From Bradyrhizobium sp. 4 (GTDB taxonomy: Bacteria; Pseudomonadota; Alphaproteobacteria; Rhizobiales; Xanthobacteraceae): a stretch of 64,000 nt of DNA. Below the pieces are notes generated by a model. That model was not told the origin of the DNA. It searched no databases and was given only the letters and a program-made list of their open reading frames with translations. The translations under genes were made by a program, and so were the position numbers. The stretch lies in contig NZ_CP064686.1 in NCBI RefSeq assembly GCF_023100905.1, forward strand, positions 5,704,001-5,768,000, written 5' to 3'. Shown here piece after piece: positions 31,282 to 40,082 of this stretch (the first letter of the stretch is position 1; every line of letters begins with the position of its first letter).

Positions 31282-32553
31282 CTATTTGTAAGCGCGCAAG
31301 ACGCGGTCGGACTGCTGCTGCGCGGCAGCCAACGCCTCCTGCGGCTTCTGCGCGCCCGTGATCGCGGCCTGCACGGCATCGCCGACAAACTTGTAGATGC
31401 GGCCGTTCTCATGGACGGAGAGCTCCGGCACCGCATGCTCCAGCTGATCGCGCGCAACTGTGGCCTGCGGGAAGCCCTTTGCGTAGGCCTCCATCGTCGG
31501 CGTCTTGTAGGCGGCCGGCGACACCGCCACGTAGCCGGTCTTCATGCTCCATTCCGCCGCGCGTTCCGGAGCCGTCATCCATTGAATGAACTTGACGGCC
31601 GCCTTCTGCTGGTCGGGAGACGCACTCTTGAAGATGTAGAAATTGCCGCCGCCGGTCGGTGATCCGCGCCGCTCCCCGGCCGGCAGCATGGCCACACCGA
31701 ACTGGAATTTCGCGGCGTCCTTGACCGCCGTCAGATTGCCGGTGGTGTGCCACATCATCGCCGTCTTGCCTTCGAGGAAATCGTTGCGCAGCGTCGCCCA
31801 ATCGATGCTGCCGGCGGGGGCGACGTTGTGCTTGCGCGACAGGTCGACCCAGTACTCGAGGGCGGCGACCGTCTTCGGAGCGGTCAGATAGACCTCGTTG
31901 CCGGGCTCGTTCATCATCTTCTGGCCGTTCTCGATCGCCAGCGCCTGCAGCATCCAGTAGGCATAACCAGTCGAGGGAATTTCGATGCCCCAGCGTGTCG
32001 TGTTGCCGCCATCCTTCTTGACCAGCTTCTTCGACATCTCGACCATTTCGTCCCATGACGCCGGCGCCTTCTCGGGATCGAGGCCCGCCTCCTTGAAGGC
32101 GTCCTTGTTCCAGTACAGCACGATGGTCGAACGCTGGAACGGCACGCTCCAGGTCTTGCCGTCGATCTGCCCGTTCGCCATGAACGCCGGATAGAACTCC
32201 TTGAACCAGGCCTTGTCGCCGACGAGGCCGTCAAACGGCACGATCGCGTTCTCATCCATCAGCGTGAACACGTCGGTCGACAGCAACACCGACAGTTGCG
32301 GCGGCTGCCCGCCCTTCATGGCGGTCATCGCCTTGGTCATCGTATCGGTGTAGTTGCCGGCATAGACCGCCGTCACCTTGATGTCCGGATTGTCCTTCTC
32401 GAAGCGCGAGACCATGTCGTCGATGATCTTGGTGACGGGACCGCCGACCGCGACCGGATAGTACATGGTCAGATCCACGGCGGCGGCCGGGCGGGCAGCC
32501 ATCGAGAGCACAGCGAGTGCCGCTGCTATCAACATCGTTCGTCGCGCAAACAT
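31282..32553 (-). CDS. ugpB: ABC transporter substrate-binding protein (UgpB-like)
   Basis: The 423-residue protein has a signal peptide (MFARRTMLIAAALAVLSMAA, cleavage near PAAA) and a family 1 solute-binding fold: TMYYPVAVGGPVTKIIDDM, FEKDNPDIKVTAVYAGNYTD, NAIVPFDGLVGDKAWFKEF and GGNFYIFKSASPDQQKAAVK. The start VAVGGPV and the YAGNYTDT element resemble glycerol-3-phosphate binding proteins. It would collect the ligand in the periplasm for the two permeases. It lies 40 bp after the interrupted ATPase gene. Confidence 0.88.
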   Translation of the reverse strand: MFARRTMLIAAALAVLSMAARPAAAVDLTMYYPVAVGGPVTKIIDDMVSRFEKDNPDIKVTAVYAGNYTDTMTKAMTAMKGGQPPQLSVLLSTDVFTLMDENAIVPFDGLVGDKAWFKEFYPAFMANGQIDGKTWSVPFQRSTIVLYWNKDAFKEAGLDPEKAPASWDEMVEMSKKLVKKDGGNTTRWGIEIPSTGYAYWMLQALAIENGQKMMNEPGNEVYLTAPKTVAALEYWVDLSRKHNVAPAGSIDWATLRNDFLEGKTAMMWHTTGNLTAVKDAAKFQFGVAMLPAGERRGSPTGGGNFYIFKSASPDQQKAAVKFIQWMTAPERAAEWSMKTGYVAVSPAAYKTPTMEAYAKGFPQATVARDQLEHAVPELSVHENGRIYKFVGDAVQAAITGAQKPQEALAAAQQQSDRVLRAYK

Positions 32554-32593
32554 GTGACAATCTCCTTCGTTACCACGTTTGAAACAGCCGCTG

Positions 32594-33613
32594 CTATCGA
32601 CCGGTTATCGCCCGCTGGCCCTCTGTGACGATGGTCTCCAAGCGAGCTTCCGAATTCGAATCGAACCGATGCTCGAGCCCGGGTTCCCACGCGATCCGGA
32701 CATCCTCGCCTGGCCGAACCTTGCTGAAACCTTCGAGCCGCACTGAGATCGGCTGACCATCGACCTAGCACAGAACGATGCTGTCGGCCCCAAGATGCTC
32801 GATCGCCTTGACGCGCGCAAAATGATCCCCGCCAGACACGATGCGGATATGCTCCGGCCGGATGCCGATGAGATGATCACCATGGCGCAAAAGATTCATC
32901 GGCGGCGTGCCGATGAACCGCGCCGTGAACGCCGTCGCGGGCCGGTTATATAACTCCTCCGGTGTGCCATTCTGCTCGATACGACCATCGCGCATCAGCA
33001 CGACGCGATCCGCCATCGTCATGGCTTCGGTCTGATCGTGGGTCACGTAGACCATCGTCATTCCGAGCCGCTGTTGCAGAGCGCGGATCTCCGTCCGCAT
33101 CTCATGCCGCAGCTTGGCGTCCAGATTTGAAAGCGGCTCGTCCATGAGGCAGACCCGCGCTTCCGCAATGATGGCTCGCCCCAGTGCAACCCGCTGGCGC
33201 TGGCCGCCGGACAGCTGCGACGGCTTGCGTTCAAGCAGCTGCGCAAGGCCAACGATCTCGGCCACACGCCGGAGCCGTTCGTCTCGTTCGGCGCGCGACA
33301 CGCGACGCACACGCAGGCCGAAGACGATGTTCTCGGCTACACTCAAATGCGGAAACAGCGCGTACGACTGGAAGACCATGGAGATCTTCCGTTGCGCCGG
33401 AGTCAGATGGGTCACGTCGACGCCGCCGATGGCGATCGTGCCGGCGTCAGCATTCTCAAGGCCGGCGATCAGCCGCAGCGTGGTCGACTTGCCGCAGCCG
33501 GACGGTCCCAGCAGCACCAGCAGCGAGCCCTCGTCCGCCGTCAGACTGACGTCATCGACGGCGCGCATCGCGCCCCAGAACTTGGAGACATGACTCAGCG
33601 TAATCGCTGACAT
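32594..33613 (-). pseudogene. ugpC: ABC transporter ATPase (UgpC-like) with in-frame amber codon
   Basis: The ATPase is complete up to residue 282: Walker A GPSGCGKST (36-44), LSGGQRQRVALGRA, CLMDEPLSNLD, VYVTHDQTEA. At 32765-32767 a TAG follows SIVLC; the same frame then continues for 56 codons, VDGQPISVRLEGFSKVRPGE through GLEHRFDSNSEARL, to a TAG at 32594. Those 56 codons are the normal last part of the regulatory TOBE domain of UgpC/MalK proteins. One base change (for example GAG to TAG) explains the break. The shortened 282-residue protein keeps all nucleotide-binding motifs and might still work, or suppression may occur. It is transcribed first in the operon. Confidence 0.85.
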
Positions 33614-33783
33614 GGCCCGTTCGCTCTCAGCTGCAGGGCTCTGCGCCGCGCGCAGACATAGCTCGGCATGCTCGCAGCATCCTGCTCGCACGGAGCAGCC
33701 CAAAGCTGGTCGCCATGAGCAGACAGATCCATGCCGTCCCTCCCGATGGCCACGCAACGTTCACCGGCGCGGCAAGTCATTTT

Positions 33784-33795
33784 GTTCATATGAAC
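33784..33795. promoter_or_regulatory. 12-bp palindrome, candidate operator
   Basis: GTTCATATGAAC is a perfect 12-bp palindrome between the divergent ATPase and DeoR-type genes. A similar half (CATATGAAAC) follows at about 33809. Confidence 0.55.
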
Positions 33796-33835
33796 ATATT
33801 GGAGCGCCATATGAAACAGAAAATTGCGCCTTAGA

Positions 33836-33862
33836 CGTTCGAATGATAGTTTGCTTCGAACG
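33836..33862. promoter_or_regulatory. 8-bp perfect inverted repeat, candidate GlpR-type operator
   Basis: CGTTCGAA (33836-33843) and TTCGAACG (33855-33862) are exact inverted copies 11 bases apart, 9 bases before the regulator start. TTCG/CGAA arms are usual for DeoR/GlpR-type operators. Confidence 0.6.
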
Positions 33863-33871
33863 GACAGCCCC

Positions 33872-34660
33872 ATGCTCAAGACAGTCTCGTCACGTCAGGC
33901 CTACATACTGGAGATCGTGCGCGACGAAGGCTTCGCCTCGATCGAGCAGCTTGCAACGCGCTTTGACGTCACGCAGCAGACCATTCGCCGCGTCGTGAAT
34001 GCGCTCTGCGATCAAGGGCTGCTCCGGCGAATGCACGGCGGCGTCAGCCTGCCCGTTCAAAACCAGAATCTCGCTTATGGAAGCAGACAGGGATTGAATG
34101 CCGACGCCAAACGGCGCATCGCACACGCGACTGCGAGCTTCATTCCCGACGGGGCGTCGCTTATGATCGGGTTGGGTACAACACCTGAATATGTCGCGCA
34201 GGCGCTATCCCGCCGTCAGGATCTGCGCGTGATCACCAACAATCTGAATGTGGCCGCAGCGTTCGCACAAAATCCCGACGTGGAAATCACGATCGCGGGC
34301 GGCACGCTCCGTTCGCTCGACCGGGACATCGTGGGCGAAGCGGCGGCCCGCTTTTTCTCGGGCTATCGAGCCGATTACGGGATATTCGGCGTCGGAGGCG
34401 TCGATCAGGACGGTGCGCTGCTCGACTTTCACATCGACGAAGTCCTGGCGCGGCAATCCATCGTTGCCAATTCGCGCACCGCCGTCCTGGTCGCCGACAC
34501 GACAAAATTCGGCCGCAACGCCACGGTGCGCGGCGGACATCTCGCCGATTGTAACCACCTATTCACCGACGGGCCGCTGCCACCGGCCTTTACACCGGTC
34601 GGCGCCAAATTTGCCGAGCGCATTCACGCATCCGATGCCGCGCGTGCCGGAGCCACGTAG
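33872..34660 (+). CDS. DeoR/GlpR-family transcriptional regulator
   Basis: The 262-residue protein starts MLKTVSSRQAYILEIVRDEG with the DeoR helix-turn-helix IEQLATRFDVTQQTIRRVVN (near 24-43) and the family marker LLRRMHGGVSL. The C-terminal sugar-phosphate sensor domain has MIGLGTTPEYVAQAL, TNNLNVAAAF, GGTLRSLDRDIVGEAA and VLVADTTKFGRNA. It is divergent from the ugp-like operon with two palindromes between them, so it very probably represses that operon and itself. A sugar phosphate or glycerol phosphate is the likely inducer. Confidence 0.9.
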   Translation: MLKTVSSRQAYILEIVRDEGFASIEQLATRFDVTQQTIRRVVNALCDQGLLRRMHGGVSLPVQNQNLAYGSRQGLNADAKRRIAHATASFIPDGASLMIGLGTTPEYVAQALSRRQDLRVITNNLNVAAAFAQNPDVEITIAGGTLRSLDRDIVGEAAARFFSGYRADYGIFGVGGVDQDGALLDFHIDEVLARQSIVANSRTAVLVADTTKFGRNATVRGGHLADCNHLFTDGPLPPAFTPVGAKFAERIHASDAARAGAT

Positions 34661-35074
34661 CCTGCGCGAAATTAACCCGCGCCAGCAGTCGCCAAGGCCG
34701 CGGCCCCTACGCCCCCTCAATTATATCGGACGCCGTTTCGGCTGATTTGTAAGCACAATTCTCCACGTGTGACGGACAAATCCCGACGATATACCCACTG
34801 CGATTTTTCGGTCTTGAATTCACGGAAAATTCGAGCCGCTCGCAACGCTGGTGGCTCCGGTACCTATCGGGGTCAATCGACTGTCGGCACTGTGTGGGGG
34901 CGAAGATTGCCGTGCGCGCACTGGTGCGGTGTAAATTCAAATACCGTCAGAGATCGGAAGGCGCTCGGCCGCTCGCTCGGTCCGCACAGACAAAGGCGTG
35001 CTTGCCGAGAAGATCAATATTCTCTTGATGCCGCTGCTGTCGACCTCGCCGTCTATCGGGGTAGCCAGCCGGAT
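34661..35074. other. Intergenic stretch, no gene recognised
   Basis: This 414-bp stretch lies between the stop codons of the convergent regulator and enoyl-CoA hydratase genes. Open frames through it are antisense or random. No terminator with a T run, RNA gene or IS end was found. It may contain worn remnants, but I could not assign any. Confidence 0.5.
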
Positions 35075-35863
35075 CTATTTTCCGCGGAACACCGCCGGGC
35101 GACGCTCCACGAAAGACTGGATGCCTTCTTTCATGTCTTCGCTGCTGAAAACGCGGTCCTTGATTTTCAGGATATAGTCGATCGCCGCTCTTTCGCCGGC
35201 CTCAATGTACTTCAGCGCGGCCTCTTTGGTTACCTGAATGCCGATCGGAGCGTTCTTGGCGATCAGACCAGCAATTTCCATCGCGCGGGGAATCTGCTGA
35301 CCAGGAGCGACGACTTCCTGAACAAACCCGATTTTATACGCCCGCGCCGCGCTGAACTCGTCGCACAAGAACAGATGATACATCGCATCCCCCCATCCTG
35401 CCCGCGCCACGTACCGGAAATGGGCGCCACCGAGCGGTGCGATCCCGCGCTTGGATTCCATTTGGCAGAACCGGGCGTCGTCGGCGGCCACAACGATGTC
35501 GCCGGCCAACATCATTTCGATGCCAATCGTGAAACAGATCCCCTGCACGGCCGTCACGATCGGCTTACGACACCGGCTTTTCAGCGCGAACGCATCGATG
35601 TTGCCGGGCTTGATCTCGGTATTTTCGGCCTTGGGTCCGAAGAACTTCGGCATATCAAGGCCTGCCGTGAAGTCCGGGCCGTCGGCGCAGAGCACACCGA
35701 CCCAATAGTCGTCGGTGCGGTCGAGAAGCGTCATCGCATCCGACATCTGCGCCATCATCTGCGGGCTGAAAGAATTCTTCTTCGCCACGTTGTCGATGAC
35801 GATCTTGAACACATGCCCATGCACCTCGGTACGGATCTGACCGACTTGCGTCGTCTCGGTCAT
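35075..35863 (-). CDS. Enoyl-CoA hydratase/isomerase-family protein
   Basis: The 262-residue protein has the crotonase fold: FKIVIDNVAKKNSFSPQMM, the first oxyanion stretch ADGPDFTAGLDMPKFF, and VQGICFTIGIEMMLAGDIVV around the second. The usual catalytic Glu pair is not obvious: FCQMESKRGIAPLGGAHFR has Glu at one expected position and Gly-rich neighbours at the other. Hydratase, isomerase or other crotonase activities are possible. It lies beside the SDR and molybdopterin-oxidoreductase genes and probably serves the same CoA-ester breakdown. Confidence 0.85.
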   Translation of the reverse strand: MTETTQVGQIRTEVHGHVFKIVIDNVAKKNSFSPQMMAQMSDAMTLLDRTDDYWVGVLCADGPDFTAGLDMPKFFGPKAENTEIKPGNIDAFALKSRCRKPIVTAVQGICFTIGIEMMLAGDIVVAADDARFCQMESKRGIAPLGGAHFRYVARAGWGDAMYHLFLCDEFSAARAYKIGFVQEVVAPGQQIPRAMEIAGLIAKNAPIGIQVTKEAALKYIEAGERAAIDYILKIKDRVFSSEDMKEGIQSFVERRPAVFRGK

Positions 35864-35929
35864 TTGCTGGTCTCCGAATGCTCCTAGGCAACTGCGCGAC
35901 GTTGCGCAGAATTAACCTGTCAATTTTGC

Positions 35930-36106
35930 TCAGCTCAGCGCCGCAAACGCAGTCCGTTCAAAAGCCATCAGTTCTTCTGTCCGTCCGTCGCGTATCTTCA
36001 GCAGCCACTGCGGATCCTGAAGCAGCGCCCGCCCCACCGCGACGAGATCGAACTCCTCGCGATCGAGGCGGCGGATCAACTCGTCGAGGTCAGTCACCGC
36101 CTCCCG
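35930..36106 (-). pseudogene. C-terminal remnant of an OYE-type NADH:flavin oxidoreductase
   Basis: Only the last 55 or so codons remain: TDLDELIRRLDREEFDLVAV, then GRALLQDPQWLLKIRDGRTE and ELMAFERTAFAALS to the stop. DLVAVGRALLQDPQW is the end of the FMN-binding barrel in old yellow enzymes. The preceding 14 codons of the frame (start MERSQVHRPCSRG) are unrelated, so the break is near 36100, about 50 bp from the next gene's stop. The catalytic part is gone; this cannot be functional. Confidence 0.8.
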
Positions 36107-36158
36107 TGCGCCCCGGCTGCACGGCCGATGTACTTGGCTGCGCTCCAACGCTGCTCAC

Positions 36159-36926
36159 CTACCATTTTTCGACCCAAGGCCGCAGCACGACTTCGAACGC
36201 CCAGGTCGACCGATGCTGACGATGCAGTTGCAAATAGGCTTTTGCGATATGATCGGGGTCGGCCATATTGTCGTCGACAGTTGTCCCCGCCAGCCGATGC
36301 GCGCGAGTGCCGTCTTCCTGGGTCCAGCCGATCGCGGCGTCGATCGGCACATTCGCTATGTGGACGCCCTGCGGCATCAATTCTCTTGCCATGCTCTGCG
36401 CGAGTCCGGACTTGGCATGACATGCCATTGCAAATGCGCCACTTGATGGGAAGCCTTTGAGCGCCGCGCTGGCGTTCGTGAAGATGATTGTTCCTCTGGC
36501 GCCGTTGGCGTCGGGTTCGTTCCCAAGCATGAGCCGGGCTGCCTGTTGACCGACCAGAAACGCGCTGAACGCCGAGTTGCGAAGTGTTTCGAACGCCATG
36601 CCCGGGTCGGCTTCGATGATGCTTTTGCGGAAAATGCCGGGAACCCGGCCATCGATGTTATGCACGACAAGTCGTGGCGTGCCGACGTCCTGAACGACGT
36701 TGCCGAACAGCTGTGTCACCGCCGCCGGATCAGTTGCATCGCAGGCATATCGAAGCACACGATGCGTCTTCTCCAAGGCTTCGAGGACCGGCTTTTCGGG
36801 ATTCCTGGCTGCGACGCAGACACGCATGCCGTTCTCCGCGAACAGCCGGGCGCAACTCGAGCTGATGCCCGGACCGCCCCCCACGATCACCGCAACCTCG
36901 TGCACGGAACTTTTGATATCAATCAT
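36159..36926 (-). CDS. Atypical SDR (SDR_c10-like), catalytic Tyr and Lys replaced
   Basis: The 255-residue protein has an SDR fold with an odd nucleotide motif, VGGGPGISSSCARLFAENG, and the helical stretch FAMACHAKSGLAQSMAREL. Lined up with its three relatives in this window on QxMARE, the Tyr position is Phe and the Lys position is Cys, so both catalytic residues are lost. It shares the C-terminal LRPWVEKW end with them. I recall the CDD subgroup SDR_c10, with Phe instead of Tyr. An NAD(P)-binding but altered activity, or a non-catalytic role, is expected. It is in a row with another such SDR and the Mo enzyme. Confidence 0.8.
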   Translation of the reverse strand: MIDIKSSVHEVAVIVGGGPGISSSCARLFAENGMRVCVAARNPEKPVLEALEKTHRVLRYACDATDPAAVTQLFGNVVQDVGTPRLVVHNIDGRVPGIFRKSIIEADPGMAFETLRNSAFSAFLVGQQAARLMLGNEPDANGARGTIIFTNASAALKGFPSSGAFAMACHAKSGLAQSMARELMPQGVHIANVPIDAAIGWTQEDGTRAHRLAGTTVDDNMADPDHIAKAYLQLHRQHRSTWAFEVVLRPWVEKW

Positions 36927-37013
36927 CTTGACCTTTCCAGTCCTGCGTTGTCGCGCTCTCCATGAAGAGATGACACGGAAACCGCCGTGACCCTGCTTCC
37001 CGCTAGCCGGGCG

Positions 37014-37718
37014 TCACCAGTTTTCGCCGAATGGCCGCAGCTCTGTGAGGAACGACCAAGCCGATCGATTCTGCCCATAGAGATGATAGAGTTCGTCCGC
37101 GATGGCAGCAGGCTTGATAAAGAATTCATCTGGCTTGTCGCTCATCCGCGCGCGCATTCTGGGCGTATCAATCACGGCGTCGATGAGAACATAGGCGACG
37201 TGCACGCCCAGAGGTCCCACGTCACGTGCGATCGACTCGGCCAAAATGCGCTGCGCCGCCTTTGTCGGCGCGAAGCCGGCGAAGTTGGCCTTGCCCCGGA
37301 TCGAAGACGTGTTTCCGGTCACCAGGATTGCGCCCTTGCCTCGGTCGATCATGTCAGGAGCCACTTCGCGCGCCAGGTATAACAAGCCCATCACGTTGAC
37401 CTCGAAATTGCCCTTCAGCATCTTCGGATCGATCTCCCGAAAGCTCCCCCAGCCTCCGCCGACCGCGTTGTGGACGAGAACTTCAGCCGCGCCAAAACGC
37501 CGCTTTACATCCGCAACGACGGTCCGCACCTGATTTTCGTCTGAAACGTCGCAGGTCGCCGCGTGGACATCAGGAAGCTCTTGCGCCAGGCGATTGATGA
37601 GCTCGGCTGAGCGAGCCAGCGCTATGATACGGAACCCGCCGGCAGAGAAGCGCTTGACGATGGCAGCTCCGGTGCCCGGCCCGACCCCGGTCACGATCGC
37701 GACTGGTTTCTCACTCAT
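37014..37718 (-). CDS. Atypical SDR (SDR_c10-like), Phe in place of catalytic Tyr
   Basis: The protein has 234 residues from MSEKPVAIVTGVGPGTGAA at 37718 (an ATG at 37733 adds five). It keeps a TGxGxGxG-like motif, HNAVGGGWG and the Ser region VTGNTSSIRG, but reads AGFAPTKAAQR where YxxxK is expected: Phe-x3-Lys. The end is ELRPFGENW, shared with three other SDRs of this window. It follows the molybdopterin oxidoreductase gene almost without gap. Its substrate is unknown; a 3-hydroxyacyl-CoA-like compound would suit the region. Confidence 0.82.
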   Translation of the reverse strand: MSEKPVAIVTGVGPGTGAAIVKRFSAGGFRIIALARSAELINRLAQELPDVHAATCDVSDENQVRTVVADVKRRFGAAEVLVHNAVGGGWGSFREIDPKMLKGNFEVNVMGLLYLAREVAPDMIDRGKGAILVTGNTSSIRGKANFAGFAPTKAAQRILAESIARDVGPLGVHVAYVLIDAVIDTPRMRARMSDKPDEFFIKPAAIADELYHLYGQNRSAWSFLTELRPFGENW

Positions 37719-37734
37719 TTGAACTTTCTCCACG

Positions 37735-40056
37735 TTATTGTCCGGCCGCTTTCAAATGAATTCGCTCGGACTGCGACTGATAGGCGGCTGCCTCCTGCGC
37801 GGACACCAAGGCCAAACGAACCGCAACATTCTTGTGGTAGGGCGTGCCGGCAATGGGATCGCGGTTGCCGCTCTCTGTGAGCAGATTGATACGTGGCCCA
37901 TTGATCAGTCGCTCTCCGTCCGACGCGGGGTATGCCTGCCCATAGCCGTGCGGCAGCGCCAGCTGGCCGTTTCGCATGGCGTCATCGAGCTTGCAGCGGA
38001 CGACGAGCCGGCCAATCACGGATTCCACCGCGACCCAGTCACCATCCTCCGCGCCCAGATTTCTCAGATCGCTCGAATTGATCAGCATGGCGCCATCCGG
38101 ATCCTCGCGACGCCATGCGGGGTCACGGAAGATCTGGTTGGCGTTGAACATGCGGCGGCCGCCGGCTGCCAACATGAACGGAAACTCCTTTGGCGCGCCC
38201 GCGGCACGTGGATCGAGCCGCGCGAGCCATTCGAACATCTGCGGGACCACCAGTCGAACCCTGCGGTCCGAATGGCTGATCAATGACCAGACCTCGTCAT
38301 AGTCGTGCTCGGTAATCGCCGTCCCCTGCCGCGCAGTCACGATCGTGTCGAACAGGAGATCGCCAAGTTGATGGTCCGCCACGTCGTCCGATGCACCAAT
38401 TGCCCGTCGCACCGCTTGCGGCGACCGCTTCGCGCAAGCCAGTGCCGCGCTCCACATAGGCGCCGCGACCGCGGTACCATCCGGAAGCGTCTGCCCCAGC
38501 GTATGGTAGAGCACGAGGGCTGGCACTGCCCCTGGGTTTTCCGCGATGAAAGCACGAAGGGCCGCGGCGAATTCCGGTCGCGAGCGCCGTGCTATTTCGC
38601 GCAGCGGCGCCAGCACATTGTCACCTGGTAGAAGCCCCAAGGCGATCGCAAGCCGCGTGTAGATCTCGGGCTCCGGCAGGGTCCCGGCGAGCGGCGCCAA
38701 GACACCCGCACGAACGTGGAAATAGTTCGTCGGAAACTCGAAATTGAACAAGGTGAATTCTGTTTTCTCAAACTGCGAAGACGCCGGCAGAACGTAATGT
38801 GCGAGCCGTGCGGTTTCGGTCATCGCAACGTCGACCACGACGCATAGGTCGAGCGAGCGCAGCGCGCGTTCTACAGCTTCGGTGTTTGCCGCCGTGTTGG
38901 CTGGATTGGAGCTGTCGACCCAAGCGCAGCGCAACCGGTCGGGATGGTCGTTGAGCACCGCCTCGGGAAAGATGTTGGGCGGCAACAAGCCCCCGATAAT
39001 TGCATCGCCAGTCGGTGCGAAGGTCTGGTTCGGCGAATTGCCCCACAGCGGTTGGAGCCAGCTATGCAGTTGGTTGGTGCCTTTCCGGCCGAAATTTCCG
39101 GAAAGCATGATCAGGAGCTTCTCGAGATAGGAGTTGAGCGTCGAGTTGATGCCCTGCTGGATGCCAAGCTCGACCCGCACCACCATGGCCTTCGCGGCTG
39201 CGATCATCGCGGCGCACCGCTCCAGGTCCGTGATCGAGATATCGGCGGCTGCAGCCCATTGTTCAATGGGGATATCCAGTAGCGCCTGCCTCACTTCCGA
39301 GAAGCCGACGGTGTGCTCCTGAATGAATGCGTCGTCGATCCGATCGGAGCGGACAAGCGTGGCCAGCAGCGCGCCAAGAAGGAACGTGTCGGCACCCGGA
39401 CGCACTGCGAGATGTAGATCCGCCATTTCGGCGGTTTCGGTGCGCCGGGGATCAATGACGATCAGCTTGCGGGTCGGATCCTTGCGGATTTGGTTGAGAT
39501 GATCGCGCGCATTGGGGAAGCCGTGCGCGATCCAGGGATTTGCCCCGATGACCAGCAAGAGATCGCAATGATGGACATCCTCGGCTGTGTGACACGTCTG
39601 GCTGCCGAACATGTGGCCATTGACCCAGAAGTCGCCGGTCTTCTCCTGCGAAAGAGCGTTGAACACGCTGCGCGAACCCAGCGCGCGCAATAATCCGCTG
39701 GCATAGGCGCCGCCGGCGTGGTTGCCCTGCCCGCCACCGCCGTAAAGGGCAATAGTCTTTCCGCCATGCTTGTCCACGATCTCGCGCAGCCGCGCCGCGA
39801 TTTCCGCGATCGCCACGTCCCACTCGATTTCGTCAAAGCCTCCGTCCGCGCGCCGACGTAGCGGCTTGGTCAGCCGATCCTTGTGATGGGCATAATAGGG
39901 AATCCGGGTCGCCTTGTTGCAGAGATAGCCCTGTGATTTCGGGCTCGAACGGTCGCCTCGCACTTTCTCGAGGCGCTCGTTGTTCACAAACACCTCGATC
40001 CCGCAATTGATGTAACACAGGTTGCAGGCTGTTTTGAGCCACTTGCCGGCCGTCAT
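37735..40056 (-). CDS. Molybdopterin-dependent oxidoreductase (DMSO-reductase family), orphan
   Basis: From MTAGKWLKTACNLCYINCG at 40056 (GGGAGGTCACC upstream) the protein has 773 residues. It carries a 4Fe-4S site with Cys11, Cys14, Cys18 and Cys46, followed by GDFWVNGHMFGSQTCHTAED, where Cys155-His156 matches the Mo-ligand position of formate dehydrogenase-type enzymes. Later come IVIDPRRTETAEMADLHLAV and the C-terminal MoCo domain with LPHGYGQAYPASDGERL. There is no signal peptide and no Fe-S, NarJ-like or membrane partner nearby, so it is probably cytoplasmic. A role on an organic substrate rather than formate is suggested by its SDR neighbours only. Confidence 0.87.
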   Translation of the reverse strand: MTAGKWLKTACNLCYINCGIEVFVNNERLEKVRGDRSSPKSQGYLCNKATRIPYYAHHKDRLTKPLRRRADGGFDEIEWDVAIAEIAARLREIVDKHGGKTIALYGGGGQGNHAGGAYASGLLRALGSRSVFNALSQEKTGDFWVNGHMFGSQTCHTAEDVHHCDLLLVIGANPWIAHGFPNARDHLNQIRKDPTRKLIVIDPRRTETAEMADLHLAVRPGADTFLLGALLATLVRSDRIDDAFIQEHTVGFSEVRQALLDIPIEQWAAAADISITDLERCAAMIAAAKAMVVRVELGIQQGINSTLNSYLEKLLIMLSGNFGRKGTNQLHSWLQPLWGNSPNQTFAPTGDAIIGGLLPPNIFPEAVLNDHPDRLRCAWVDSSNPANTAANTEAVERALRSLDLCVVVDVAMTETARLAHYVLPASSQFEKTEFTLFNFEFPTNYFHVRAGVLAPLAGTLPEPEIYTRLAIALGLLPGDNVLAPLREIARRSRPEFAAALRAFIAENPGAVPALVLYHTLGQTLPDGTAVAAPMWSAALACAKRSPQAVRRAIGASDDVADHQLGDLLFDTIVTARQGTAITEHDYDEVWSLISHSDRRVRLVVPQMFEWLARLDPRAAGAPKEFPFMLAAGGRRMFNANQIFRDPAWRREDPDGAMLINSSDLRNLGAEDGDWVAVESVIGRLVVRCKLDDAMRNGQLALPHGYGQAYPASDGERLINGPRINLLTESGNRDPIAGTPYHKNVAVRLALVSAQEAAAYQSQSERIHLKAAGQ

Positions 40057-40082
40057 GGTGACCTCCCTGGTATTGTTATTTG

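Noticed and set aside
34769..35887. Plus-strand frame of 372 codons
   Set aside because: Antisense of the enoyl-CoA hydratase gene; only its start lies in unassigned DNA.
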